Part shown: positions 11,603 through 23,164 of the stretch, one piece after another
How positions within the stretch are numbered: position 1 is the stretch's first letter
How the letters are laid out: the number at the start of each line of letters is the position of its first letter
Assembly: GCF_000001735.4 (NCBI RefSeq)
Contig: NC_003074.8
Location: forward strand, 16,685,261-16,749,260
Length of the DNA stretch: 64,000 nt
Source of the DNA: Arabidopsis thaliana
Taxonomy: Eukaryota > Streptophyta > Magnoliopsida > Brassicales > Brassicaceae
Direction of reading: 5' to 3'
Position numbers and translations under genes: made by a program
The notes under the pieces: model-generated
Databases searched by the model: none
Told to the model about the DNA's origin: nothing
What the model saw: the letters and a program-made list of their open reading frames with translations, nothing else

Positions 11603-12336
11603 TGTAAGGATTTGCCCACTCAAAACGTCGACTTTTCTTGAGAACAAACCAAACACAACACCACAAGCAAGAAAACCTCTCTGTTGGACAGAGTGTTGAG
11701 ACAGAACACACAACAAGACCCAAACTTTAAAGAGAAACACAGAAAGTGCAAGAACACAAACAGAGAACACAAAGCAAGTTTGGTAACCCAGTTCACATCA
11801 ACAGATGCTACGTCTGGGCCGAGACTGTGCTCGGAATCCACTAAATTAGAGATAGTGTTTACAAGAAGAATTACAAGTGACCACTCGATACCCTTCACTA
11901 GTACTCGAGTTCACTCTGTATCACTCTCCTAGACCTAAGAAACTCTGTTACAAGCTTCTGATAATAACAAGTCTCTCAATATCTCTTAGACGCCTTTGTT
12001 CTCACAACTCTCTCAATAACCTAGAGCACCTCTTTTATACTGAATACAACTAGGGCTCCCTTGTGCTGACGCGGACACTGTTGCACCATGGAAACGCCAA
12101 AGGTACTGTCTTGAAACCGCGTCTGTTAAAGCACTCCAACAGCTAGCACCACATACAGACAAAACTTGTCCTCTACAGCTGAAGGCGACAATTTTCCTTT
12201 TGCCGGTTCACTATGAATGTGGTCCCAAGCAAACTTAACCAGGGTTTGATTTACTTCACCTGGGTTAAGCTCCAACAGATCTTTGTTTTAAACATTTGTA
12301 ACCTTCCTTGAGCTTCAAGTCATCATATTCTTCACA
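11603..12336 (-). repeat. 5' LTR of the copia element
   Basis: 734 bp, pairs with 6599-7332. It should carry the promoter for the minus-strand transcript. The primer-binding site follows at about 11584-11602. Confidence 0.92.
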
Positions 12337-12568
12337 GTTTGATCCCCAAACTCACGGCTTTGGTTAGTCCTAGCTTCAATGCCATAAGCTCTGTCTCCCA
12401 ACCTGAAATGTCGGAGTAATGAAGTGAAACTTTTTTCTGAAACAAGATGCTATCATCCTCTTCTCTGCAAATTGCAACCCCAAATCCCGCCAATGAACCC
12501 TTGAAAAAAAGGTTGTACGAGTCAGAACTTGAACCGTCAAGTGAGTTTCCGGTGGGGTTTGGGGCCAT

Positions 12569-13814
12569 CTTCTCCTACCTTTTGTGCAAACTTGAAGATT
12601 TATTTAGTCTTAAGGTAGGTTTTATGACTCGCAGAATATATAGAGAAGAGGCGGCTCCAACTAATGCAAAAGGCAATTAGCATAACATAAGCATAAAGGA
12701 TATTAAAATAAAGGAAAACTCTCTTAAAAGATCTTCTATAACAATAAACGATAAAGAAAAGGAAGCTTAGATCATATCCATTATTTTTGGACTTTCATGA
12801 ATATCTTAACAAAAAGTAATAATATTTATAATAAAATTGACTTATTAAATTAATTTTAAATTGTGATGAAAAACAAACCAATTACGCAATGAAAAATGAA
12901 TTTTCTACTATGTGTTGTTTTTTGAATCAATAAAATTTTTGTTTTAGTGAAAAAATCAATACGTATTTTACCGATCAATTGATCGATCATTATTAGTAAA
13001 TGTTTAAACCTAGCTAGCGCTACAACTTAAATTCTCAAAATCAACAAAAAAAAATCAAAGAAAGATATAAGAAAGATATAAGTGTTTCAAAATAACTGTG
13101 AAATCTGTGAGTCTATCTATGTCGTAGTATATAGGACTTGAACCCATATCTTTTAGTGTAAAAGCATTAATGAACATGTTATCAAACAATGTGCCAAGGA
13201 GACTTCCACCCATATGAGTCACACAAGAATTATATCAAGTCAACGACAAAGAAAAAATGAATAGAAATCACTTGATGATAGAAGAAGAAACAATTCTCTT
13301 CTTTCAACTTTTTTTTGTTCTTTTTTTTCTGTTTTTATTTGGAACTGCGTCAAATATGCATGAAGGAAAGTAGAAAATTTAGCGATATGAAAAAATCAAC
13401 AAAACCAAAATTTTATTTTATTTTACACAAACAAGAACTTTGTTGCTGCAACAAAAGGAAATTACAGCAGCTGATCTCTAAAAATTTTAGCGACTGAAAA
13501 TTGTGGTCACAGGTCGCTGTGATTGGTCACTGGCGATTGGTCGCTGCACCAACGATAGACAAACAAAAAATTTTGATTATTGTCTGTGGTTTCAGTCATC
13601 TGCGACAGATAAACGAACATGGCCTTCAGCAATGGGACGCATGCGCCCATGATTAATATCTACTAATTCTATATTTGCCACATTAGCGTCTGATGTTAAA
13701 TACGTTGACAAAGATTGTTAACCTTCCCTTTAACTCTTTGTGCATCGGAAATCTTATAGCTAGAGCCAGGAAAACAACCATGGGATAATACCGATGCAAG
13801 AATGCATAATATAT
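12569..13814. other. intergenic, upstream of the split RBR gene
   Basis: AT-rich spacer. Short minus-strand frames occur (for example 13683-13898) but none has a recognisable domain. No gene is supported. Confidence 0.45.
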
Positions 13815-15274
13815 AGAGTGTCTTTGCAAACTAGTACGTTTTCGAAACTTAATTAGAAAAGTAATATAATTACTATTTATAATATGTAATATAGTCATAA
13901 TACGTTTTTCTTCCTGAGAGAGAGAGAGGTGTAAGGGAGAGAGAGAGAGGTGTAAGGGAGAGAGAGAAACGTGTAAGAGAGAGGGAGAGGGTCATGTTTT
14001 TTTTTGTTTTTGTTTTTCTTTTTTATTACATTTTTTCCCTAAAATTTTAAGAACTATAATACTCGTTTGTAAATTTTATTTTCCTAAAATTGATCATATA
14101 AATAAAAATCTATGTTTTTTTCTCTATCATTTGATATGCATTTTGTTTAATAATTTTGAAATTTTATTTTATTGTAATGGTGAAACGAAAGATATAAATA
14201 CAATTTGTACAGCATAATCTGTACACCGCAATCATTACAGCGTAATCTGTGCGGTTGTATCTGTACAGTGTTATCTGTACAGCGTTGTCTGTACAGCATT
14301 ATCTGTACAACGCTATCTCAAAGAAAAACAATTTTTTTTAGAGAGAAAACAAATTAAATTAAAATACATAACCAATAATACTTGAATAATACATAAAAAG
14401 AGTTATACATTCATCAGTAATACTTGCCACTTTGAAAGAAGTTTAGGTAATCTTCAAAACGCTATCTGTACATCGCTATCTGTACACCCCAATCTGTACA
14501 GCGCTGTACAGTGGTCAAAATGTAAGAAAATTTTAAAAACATATTTGGTTTCGAACAAATATCCTTCTTTACAGATGCATTTCATCATTTGACAGCACTG
14601 TACAGATATTTGTTCGAAACCAAATACGTTTTTAATTTTTTTTTATATTTTGACAATTGTACAGCGCTGTATAGATAGGGGTGTACAGATAGCGTTTTGC
14701 AGATTACCTAAACTTCTTTCAAAGTGGCAAGTATTACTGATGAATGTATAACTCTTTTAATGTATTATCCAAGTATTATTAGTTATGTATTTTAATTTAA
14801 TTTGTTTTCTCTCTAAAAAAATTATTTTTCTTTGAGATAGCGCTGTACAGACAACGTTGTACAGATAGCGCTGTACAGATTTTATTTATATCTCTAGTTT
14901 AACAATTACAATACAAAAAAATTCAAAATTATTAAACAAAACGCATATCAAATGATAGAGAAAAAAACATAGATTTTTATTTATATGATCAATTTTAGAA
15001 AAATAAAATTTACAAACGAGTATTTTAGTTCTTAAAATTTGAGGGTAAATGTAATAAAGGAAAAAAATAAAAAAAATAAAAAAAATAAAAATAAATAAAT
15101 AAATCCTGACCCACCTGACCCACGCTCTCTCTCACACGCTGTCTCACTCCCTTATACCTCTCTCTCTCACCAAACAAAAACAAAACGTACTATGGCTATT
15201 ATACTAATTATAAATAGTAGATGTACTACTTTTCCAATTAAGTTTCGGAAACGTACTATTTTCCAACTTATTCC
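13815..15274. mobile_element. 1.46-kb fold-back (long inverted repeat) element
   Basis: The left part (to about 14562) and right part (from about 14605) are imperfect reverse complements for some 660-750 bp around a loop of about 42 bp. Matching pieces include ATTTGGTTTCGAACAAATAT near the centre, AGATTACCTAAACTTC with CTTTCAAAGTGGCAAGTATT in the middle, and TAGTACGTTT-CGAAACTTAATT at the outer edges. TAATATAT occurs just outside both ends (13807-13814 and 15275-15282) and is a possible 8-bp duplication. Nothing is coded. The structure fits a non-autonomous fold-back or long-TIR Mutator-like element; the exact ends and class are inferred. Confidence 0.75.
14195..14325. repeat. short-period TGTACAG repeats in the fold-back arm
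   Basis: Successive units of roughly 14 bp built on ATCTGTACAGCGTT, diverged but clearly periodic. The other arm has the complement at about 14840-14885, and more isolated units lie near 14460-14510 and 14655-14695. The left arm has more units than the right, which accounts for part of the arm-length difference. Confidence 0.7.
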
Positions 15275-16011
15275 TAATATATGCTACCAATCCCCCAGTT
15301 TTATTTTATCCTTGTTGCCATTGGTTGTAGATTAGGATCATCTCGCATTGGTAACTCTATTTGCTGTTAATCTTTGTTCGTGTTTCCAGTTGAGGGAAAG
15401 ATGCAGAAGACAGTGGACAATGAGAAAAATTTCTAAGCACATTCATTAATATCTTCTCGCTTTTTAGTCTTTTTTCTCTCCGTTCAATCATATGATTGTT
15501 ATGAGAATTCTCCAGAAGAATAGAACATTTTTTGGTTTTCACGTTTATCAATATTTACAATGAGCTAGCTATAAACAAATTTGTTAAATCATATAATAAC
15601 ATGGTACAAAGTTAAACCAACCTGTAAAAGATGGAAAGGTAATGTTAGAAAAGTTAGCTTAACTCGTCTTATGTCGTACTACTTGGCTTACGTGTGTGTC
15701 AACTTACGAATATGTTTTGTGTTAGTTGTTAGTCTTAGCTTTGATACAAATTAATGAAATTATAAACGAATGAAGTTGTAGGTCAACATCAGTTAGAAAT
15801 ACAATTTAGAAATAATAAAAGTTGGTAATAAAATCGTGCCAAAGTCAAAGCTGCACATGATCGTATGTATGATCATTTTATAGCTGTCAAATAATGTAGA
15901 ATATAGGTAGACAAATAATTGACGTGAATAACAACAATCAATTCAAGCTCATATATCTAAAAGCAAAAAAAAAAAAAAAAAACGAATGAGTTTCAAACTC
16001 AAACATTAACA
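15275..16011. other. intergenic, no feature seen
   Basis: AT-rich spacer between the fold-back element and the 3' end of the DC1 gene. It includes an A20 run near 15967. Nothing else is supported. Confidence 0.45.
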
Positions 16012-18075
16012 TTAAGAAGTAGAACCTATTAAGATAGTTTTCCTTTCAAAAAAGATTTTGTAATAGGCTTTACGTCTTACTGCCCATGGAGGGCATGTAT
16101 CAGCACCCTTGTATGTATACCCAAGCTGAGATGAGACACAATAACAAGAACAATAAACTTCCCCGCCGTCATAACTCTTCATAATGAATGAACCTGGGCA
16201 ACGACTATGACAACTGTTGCAAAGTGGTCGTGTAGATCTATTGTTAGGTAGCAATTCAAGTTCACCATGGTGTCTGAAACTTCCTCCTGCTTTGGCATTT
16301 CTGATATCTCCAAGTACACAAAATGTATGCAATGTGACACCGCAATCGTTACAAGTGTAGAACCAAGTCTCTGGATTTGTTTCTCTTTCGCAAATATCAC
16401 ACCAATATTTGCCGCTTGCCTTTTCTTCACCATAGCAAAGAGTGAGTGGATGATCATCGTACCTTGGAAGCATTATTGTTAATGGCATAGTAGCACAACG
16501 GAAATCCAAAAAGTAATTGCATTTGATACAACCTAGGAGGACTTTAGCACGTTCGTTGTCGCAGTTGTGGCAAGTTTTCTTGTTACCTTCTTCTTGTTTT
16601 ACGTAGAGTAAGTGATGATCGTGACTTCCATGGATAAAAGGCATTGTAATCGAACTGCATATTAAGTCAAAGTTCACACCTTTAGAAGAGTAGAAGAATC
16701 CTTCACAAAACATTTGATAACAAGCTCTGCATAAAAAGTCATCGTCGATAATGCTTTCGAAGCAAAGAATGAGAGGTTCTGAGCTCAGAAAATGTCGTTT
16801 CTTCTTAGAAATATTAGCACACTTTTCATGGAGAATGAAGCTGCAATTTGATTTTGAACACTTGTAGAATGTGTAAGAACCAATGGGAAGAACACATGCT
16901 CCACACAAGCTACTTTCTTCTCCGTCTTTGCTGAGGCTCATGAGGTTATGCTCATGAGCGAAATGAGTGATTGTGTTGTCATCATTCCTCTTGAATGGCT
17001 CGATATCTTCAACTTCTTCAGGTACTCCATCGAGCTCTTTCCCATTCCATACGTCTTTCCTTGTTGCACATAGTGAATGAATAGCATATTGAGGACAAAG
17101 AGAACAAGAATAAGCACCACATGACCAATCAATCTCTTCAAAACAAACTCCACATCGCCATTCTCCAAGACCAAGAGGATACTTGAACGAAACGCGGTGG
17201 TCATGGTGATTGACGTTAATAACACGTGGTAAATGAGCACACTTTTTGTGAACCATGAAATCACATTGATGACACACATAAGGAGCCCGATCACCTTTTG
17301 TCCCACAAGCATCACAAACGAAGGAGATCAATCTTGGCATAAGATTGAGTGTATGCTCATGTACCTTGAGATTTGAAAGAGCAACTGGTGGGGTTTTTGT
17401 TTTTGCGCATACCAAATCCAAATTGAACTTACAGATATCACAATGATAGATGAATTTTCCAGTGTCTTCTCCGCATAGATGACATTTTGGATCAGTGTAA
17501 GTGGGTGCTCCTTCGGTGAGAAGCTTGAGAGGGTGTTTGGTGTGACAAGGATGAGTGATCTCTGGTGAGTCAATTACTAGGGCAGCGCATACCCACCCAA
17601 CGAACAACCGACAGCAAAGACAGATATAGCCATCTACGTGGTTGTCATAACAAACATCGCAAGTCATATTAGTCGCAAAATTACCCATGAATAGAGGGTG
17701 GTGGTGCCACGGCATATTCAGATCGGCTTGGGCACACATGGGATCAATAATGCAATCGATATCCACATTGAGTTTACAATCTCTGCAATGATAAAGAAGA
17801 CGCTTGGTGTTTTTACCGCAAAGATGACATTTGGGTACGGTATGATCTGGAGCTCCAGTTGTGAGAAGTTTAAGACAATGACCAACATGAGAAGGATGTT
17901 CGAATATCTCTGGCACGACTTCGAACAAAAACGTACATTTCTTATGAACAGTAAACTTGCATTCACCGCATGAGTAGGCATCACCATAGGATTGATCGCA
18001 AGCATCACATTCCAAACCATCATGATTCTTAACGAGGGATACACGATGCGGGTGTCCTTTTATCTTGAAACTCAT
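16012..18075 (-). CDS. cysteine/histidine-rich DC1 (C1-like) domain protein, 687 aa
   Basis: Single-exon gene. The protein is a chain of about nine DC1 units, each an H-x-H or HP-x-H start, paired CxxC knuckles and a terminal CxxC/HxxC. Clear examples are LECDACDQSYGDAYSCGEC, PKCHLCGKNTKRLLYHC, MTCDVCYDNHVDGYICLCC, PKCHLCGEDTGKFIYHC, FVCDACGTKGDRAPYVC and KYWCDICERETNPETWFYTC. There is no signal peptide or membrane segment. DC1 proteins are a large plant family related to zinc-binding, diacylglycerol-type C1 domains; a few members are tied to stress or defence signalling, but most are uncharacterised and I assign no function. The ATG at 18075 is the first in frame and precedes the first DC1 unit. 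It is the only gene inside the RBR array that is neither RBR-derived nor a transposon. Its position fits the DC1 gene I recall in this part of A. thaliana chromosome 3. Confidence 0.93.
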   Translation of the reverse strand: MSFKIKGHPHRVSLVKNHDGLECDACDQSYGDAYSCGECKFTVHKKCTFLFEVVPEIFEHPSHVGHCLKLLTTGAPDHTVPKCHLCGKNTKRLLYHCRDCKLNVDIDCIIDPMCAQADLNMPWHHHPLFMGNFATNMTCDVCYDNHVDGYICLCCRLFVGWVCAALVIDSPEITHPCHTKHPLKLLTEGAPTYTDPKCHLCGEDTGKFIYHCDICKFNLDLVCAKTKTPPVALSNLKVHEHTLNLMPRLISFVCDACGTKGDRAPYVCHQCDFMVHKKCAHLPRVINVNHHDHRVSFKYPLGLGEWRCGVCFEEIDWSCGAYSCSLCPQYAIHSLCATRKDVWNGKELDGVPEEVEDIEPFKRNDDNTITHFAHEHNLMSLSKDGEESSLCGACVLPIGSYTFYKCSKSNCSFILHEKCANISKKKRHFLSSEPLILCFESIIDDDFLCRACYQMFCEGFFYSSKGVNFDLICSSITMPFIHGSHDHHLLYVKQEEGNKKTCHNCDNERAKVLLGCIKCNYFLDFRCATMPLTIMLPRYDDHPLTLCYGEEKASGKYWCDICERETNPETWFYTCNDCGVTLHTFCVLGDIRNAKAGGSFRHHGELELLPNNRSTRPLCNSCHSRCPGSFIMKSYDGGEVYCSCYCVSSQLGYTYKGADTCPPWAVRRKAYYKIFFERKTILIGSTS

Positions 18076-21051
18076 GACGGATGCAGGTAGCAGAGGTGGA
18101 GAGAATGGAAATTAATGTTTGGGGGTAATAGCACTTTGGTTCGTGTAATAATAGTGGATCAATGAAGTTGTTCCTCTATATACTCTACTTATATCAATGC
18201 CACTTGTTATATTATGATATATAAACTAATATTAACGTTGACAAATCTTAACTAATACAACTAGTGGGCACGTCGTTGGTCTTTGTTTAATTTAAACGCT
18301 AATGTCAATGGTTCTGTTCGGGTTGTGTCTGCCATGTTACATTTTTTTACTTCGACTTCTTTATTTTCATTTATCTTATCTCTTCTAACTCTCAACTAGT
18401 CGTCTTTATTGTTTATAAGTCAAATAATAGCAAATCATTACCCTATAGATAAAGAAAGATTTTATTTTATTGTATCAATCCAGATCATCGAAGGAAGAAA
18501 TCAAAGTCATGACAGCTAACCTTGAGCCGACTATATGGTACTTTCGAGGTTAGGCATTGAAATGAGTATAATACACGTACGTGATATGACCAAAAAAATA
18601 TTGAAGTGACGTCAATGATATTTTTGTTTTAGACTAATTTTTTTATATATAGTTTTGTAAAAATTATTCATTTAGATATCTATTTTAACAGAGAGAGTAA
18701 AAGAAATTTGCATTTTAAAAATGATAGAAAGTTAAAGCTAATTAAACAATAAAAAAACAAGTATTATTGAACTTAGAGGTTTTTGTTTGCAAACCAACGT
18801 CTCATACCAAAGTGAAGTCATCCAATTCTTGATGCTCTTGTCGATGAGGCGAGTGCGACACGATCAGAAGGTGGCCCTTGAGGTAGATGCAGTCATTTTT
18901 CTTATGCCATATGCAATAGATTGACCGAATGAAAAGTTACCTGAACAAAGACGATTTATCTTTTATTCTATGAGATAGATCACATATGATAATTTTTCGT
19001 TTTATTTAGTTAGTGTTATAATTGTCCGAGTAATTACCCAATAGGGCACGGTGAAGTGTGTAGTAATATATTCGGGGTCAAATCCATAAAGAGCAGTGGT
19101 ATACACAACGAGAAAATTGGTTTTTGGTTTTCAGATTTGTAAATAAAAATACAAATAAACAACGACGTATCTTATAATTATAATAAAAGCATTGGGTCGG
19201 ACTTAAATGGCATAAGCAAGCGACAAGAGCGTGGAAGGTTACGATGGATCCAGAGAGATAAAAGTTTGACGAGTCAGCCCTTGTTCCAGAAAACCAGTTT
19301 CTTGCTCAACACCCGGTAATGTTTTCCTCGGACTCTCATTGCCTTTCTTTCTCTTTTTTGTAAGCTGTATATCTAAGCAGTTATATATTTTCAAGGTTGG
19401 GCTAGATTCATGGTTAATATTCCCCAAGCCTTTGATGCATAGATGGAGCACATAGTGCAATCGTTATCAGAAACCGTGGCATGTTTGAAAGAGAGAATAG
19501 CTGTGCTGATCAGAATTTAAGCAAGCAAGCAGAAGTTAAGTGGAAATGTTGATTATTTGGAAAAGAAGAGAAAATAATGAGAGTGGAATTATTAATGGTC
19601 CTCTACTTCTTCATCATGTTTTGAAGTTAACAAATATTGTTTTCGAAATGCCTATTTTGTCAAGTTGCTAAAATTCATATTAATTTTGGAAAGTATTTAG
19701 TTTCTAGTCAAAACACCAAAAATGAGTACTTAACCAAATGACACATATATAGGCGATTGTTCATTTGATACATAAAATCTTTTCAGGTTGGTGTTTCTTA
19801 ATATATTCACCTTTTATTTTTATGTGTGATTACTTTTTCCGTCTCCTTCATTTAGTTTAGAATTTCAATATACAAACATTGCTCCATTTGTTCATATTTG
19901 GTTTATTTTGGGTCAAGTTTTAAAATTTTTGATCTTTGCAAATCTAGATAAACGCTTATGTACTAAACAGTAATTTATAACTTAATTTACCAAAAATCGG
20001 CTTTTTCATACCTGCACAAATGAACTATGTTGAATTCACAGATTTAACTTATATGTGTGTTAAATCATACATGCACTTTTAAAAAATTTTGAATTTCAAA
20101 CCCAAAGTTAATTTTTTTGTGCTAAATCTTACAGAAACGTGTAAAAATTTCACACCGTTAATCCACTGTGAAATCGTGGTGACATGAATGACACGTGTAT
20201 ATCGCCAACACAAAACGACTTCATTTTACGAAAAATCAAAATTTTAAAAACTTAGAGATTTAGTCTCAAACCCATGACCTCTATTGTCTAGAGACACAAC
20301 TTCACCAACATGCTAACATAATTCACATTGTAGTTTTACAAATAAATATATTTGTAAGCTTCGTGGTTTTTCTTCTTCTTCTTCTTTTCTTTCTCCAGTT
20401 ATAACATCATCGTTAAACTTCACAATCTCTATAAAATCTGAAACGACAAGTCGTTGTAGTTACTAGCTCGATGGCTCTTCTTCCCTCAAATTGGCTCCGA
20501 TGATATTGTCTTCTTTCTTGATTTTTTACCTCATAAAATTGGTCAGATTAAATCGCCAAACCTAATCTATTTGATTTGAATTTTATGAACATAGATGAGT
20601 TTTTAGAAAGAGTCGTTCTCTTCTTCGATCAATTCGGTGAATCTTAAACCCAACGAATATGAATTGACGAGCAAAACAATGTCGGATTTAGACGTGAAAG
20701 TCGTATATTTCACTATATTCATTTCACTTACGTATCGCGTGAGACTTTTTCTAGTATATAATATACTTACAATCATAAACATGAGATATCGTCATTCCTC
20801 TTTTTGTTTTTCAAATATTTTTAAAAGTAACTTTTAACATAGGAAACTTTCAAATAACAAAGAAAACTATTTAAATTTGATAATATCTATATAACATTGA
20901 TAAAAAGTAAAATATATATGAAACAGAAATCTATTAAATATTTGATGTCAAAAATCTAATGTTAACACGATAAATTATTATTTTGCGTTCTAATTTATGC
21001 AAAAAGATTCAGAAGAAAAAACCCATTATAAATTATGTAAGTTACGAAAAT
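18076..21051. other. long intergenic spacer, no gene supported
   Basis: About 3 kb between the DC1 gene and the next RBR unit. It is AT-rich with a few more balanced patches (18780-18920, 19030-19560, 20150-20480) that look like degraded repeat or gene fragments. The minus-strand frame at 19239-19460 has no domain I recognise. The patch at 20255-20330 (CAAACCCATGACCTCTATTG) resembles dispersed retroelement debris, but I cannot name it. Confidence 0.4.
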
Positions 21052-22485
21052 TTAATGTTTACGATTAATTAATAAAAAGATGTACACAAATAAACCGAAC
21101 AAAATTGATGATATAAAGAATATACAACAAATATTTACTGGCGTGGGTGGGGGCGACGGTGGCGGCGGTGGAGGCCTTGGAGGAAGACCATGACCATGTT
21201 TGCAACCTCCAGCCTGGACTCCACATCGGTAGCAAAATTTATGTCCACATCTATCAAGAAAATACAATGATAAATCAGATTAACACATGTAACCAACTTT
21301 CAAAAGGAAAATGTTAATAATAGAGATGATGATACCTGCACTTTACTTGTACGCATCCTTTAGAAAGTTCAATCATGTGTTGACACTTTCCGCATTGACG
21401 CCACCTTTTCTGATTTGCCAGAGCTTTAATCTTTCCATCATTTTCTGTAGGGTATGGATTCAACTTCTTGTAATCGTTGCACGACAAGTTACTATGCCAT
21501 GAAACTTTACACTTGATGCAAAAGATTTGACCGCATTTGAAGCAACATCTCCTAACTTCATCTTCTTTAGTTGATATAGAGAGCTCGGTTTCTGACATTA
21601 AAGCCGAGCATCGCGAGTTTGGGCAGTAAATTCTCCCTGTTACAGGGATTAAGTCTTCTTTAATCCTTTGTTGCCACATCTCTCTTATTTTAGGTGTCAA
21701 AAGATTTATACAGCCTCCAAATTTTAGCGTAGTCTTGCAGCGGTAATGAGGACATCTCATTACACTTCCCTCGAGTAGCCTCACCTCTATATGTCGTCTC
21801 ATACAGTCGGAACAAAATCGATGACGACACTTACCAACACAAAACATCTGATTCTCATTAATATCATCATCTAAACAGATTTTGCAAGTTGTTTTGCGAG
21901 TAGCCTTAGGTTGGCGAGGAGGATTCACAGATATGCTGATTTCAGAAACTATTGTTTCCCTTGCTAGTTTATAAGCATAACTAATTCTTTTTCCCTCCAC
22001 GAAAATCGGAAAGCTTGACTTGAATCCTTCTCTTATACGTTGCACATCAATCATTAGCAAGGCAGTTTTATTCTCCTCTGGTACGCATCTTCCCATGACC
22101 TACGTACTCAAAGCAAATGAATAATGACATGATCAATATTCAGATTTTTACACTTGGTAGACAAGTACGAAAAACAACCAATACTAACGACATAAACCCT
22201 AAGAAGCAATGTTCGTTTTTATATTAAAACAAAAAGAAAACTTACAAATTTATAAATTGGATAATCATCACAATATATTGAGATATGAGTGATCCCCAAA
22301 TTCACAGCTTCGGTTAGTCCTCGCTTCAATGCGGTAAGCTCAGCCTCCAAAGGTGTAATGTTGGAGTCATGATGAATTGGTCCTTTCATCTGAAACAAGA
22401 GATCATCTTTCTTCCCGAAAATTGCAACCCCAAATCCGGCCGATGAGTCATCACTTACCAAACCTTTGAAGTAAAGGCTACACAA
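21052..22485 (-). CDS. RNase H-like/RBR E3 ubiquitin ligase, near-complete
   Basis: Three exons: 22246 to about 22485 (or a little beyond), 21336-22099 and 21052-21250, with canonical GT-AG junctions and matching phases. Exon 1 gives the RNase H-like part (SLYFKGLVSDDSSAGFGV, EAELTALKRGL, ISIYCDD). Exon 2 gives the linker (VQRIREGF), RING1 (CKICLDDD, CRHRFCSDCM, CPHYRC), IBR (CPNSRC, CFKCGQIFCIKCKVSWHSNLSC) and RING2 start (CGKCQHMIELSKGCVQVKC). Exon 3 gives CGHKFCYRCG, a Pro-rich run and a hydrophobic C-terminal segment, a likely tail anchor. The RING2 catalytic Cys is kept (KGC), though the usual His two residues on is Gln. The start is uncertain: no ATG lies in this frame upstream of the RNase H part. 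An ATG CTT AGG frame just upstream ends at TAA, so an upstream exon or a start lesion is possible. Confidence 0.75.
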
Positions 22486-22559
22486 CTGAGAACTAGTGCT
22501 AATATCGCCGGAGGAATTTACCGGTGAGGGTTTTGCGGTGTCATCTTTTCTAGGGAGTC

Positions 22560-23164
22560 CCTAAGCATCTTCCTATGCTACAGTCTCTTGATGAGATTCT
22601 AGAGTCCAATATAATTAACAAGAATTAACAAGAATCCAAAACTAAAAGGGAAAATATCTTTGGATAAACTTGTATAATGATTCTAGTTAGCGAATAATAT
22701 TCCGAAAATATAGGTTATGTTTAAGAATTTTTAATTTATTATTTTATCTATATTTTTTTTTGTGAAAGGGCTTAATTATTTTATCTAATTGCGGACATTT
22801 GTAATTTTGATTCCATTTTCGTGAATTATGTAAGAGTCATCTTCTTTCATGAGAATATTTTGTTTGGGATTCAAAAGTTATATTTGTAATTCATAGTTTA
22901 GCTTTCTTGTCCATCAAGTTTCGATCTATTTGACAAGTTTTTGAGTTCAACTTTTAGTTCTATATATAAGACTGATTCGAAAGTCTTTGGAGTGAGAAAA
23001 AAATAAAGATTTTCTTGTATAATATATGGTTGTATTGTACTCTTCTTTTCCATGACCATGAACACGATTTCGTACTACCAAGATAATATATTGGCGATAC
23101 CAATCAAAAATAACAAATAATAGAACCAACGAGAAGAAAATGAGCTATGAAACAAAGATAATTA
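22560..23164. other. intergenic, upstream of the RBR gene at 21-22.5 kb
   Basis: AT-rich spacer, no gene or repeat supported. Confidence 0.4.

Larger units (their letters stand above)
6599..12336 (-). mobile_element. full-length Ty1/copia LTR retrotransposon
   Basis: A complete element of 5738 bp in the minus orientation. Both LTRs are 734 bp (6599-7332 and 11603-12336), begin TGTAAGGATTT and end TTCTTCACA as read on the plus strand. By eye I count 9 substitutions and no indels between them, about 1.2 percent. Next to the 5' LTR (right) the minus strand reads GATTGGTATTAGAGCCTTGG, which resembles the usual initiator-Met-tRNA primer-binding site with a mismatch. Next to the 3' LTR (left) it reads AGGTGGAGATT, a polypurine tract. 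A single uninterrupted gag-pol frame fills the inside. The element looks young and structurally competent. Confidence 0.95.
5514..12568 (-). pseudogene. RNase H-like/RBR gene split by a copia retrotransposon
   Basis: Exon 1 begins at 12568 (MAPNPTGNSLDG...; SLAGFGVAICREEDD) and is interrupted in codons for the GIK segment by the element at 6599-12336. The rest of exon 1 lies at 6553-6598 and ends at a GTAAGT donor. Exon 2 is 5759-6471: linker, RING1 (CGICFVDD, CSHYFCVECM, CPRHGC), IBR (CPNPKC, CSKCRKPFCIDCNVSWHSNLSC), RING2 start. Exon 3 is 5514-5664 (CGYTFCYACGTQWKLGGC plus a hydrophobic tail). Apart from the insertion all frames are open, and the frame across the insertion site continues once one copy of the GTTTG duplication is discounted. 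In RING2 the catalytic cysteine is replaced: relatives read SEGCxHxTC, this one SEERINVTC. Exons 2-3 could still be transcribed from the retrotransposon side, but the full protein is lost. Confidence 0.85.

Noticed and set aside
19239-19460. 73-codon minus-strand frame in the long spacer
   Set aside because: No recognisable domain and no splice context; not supported as a gene.
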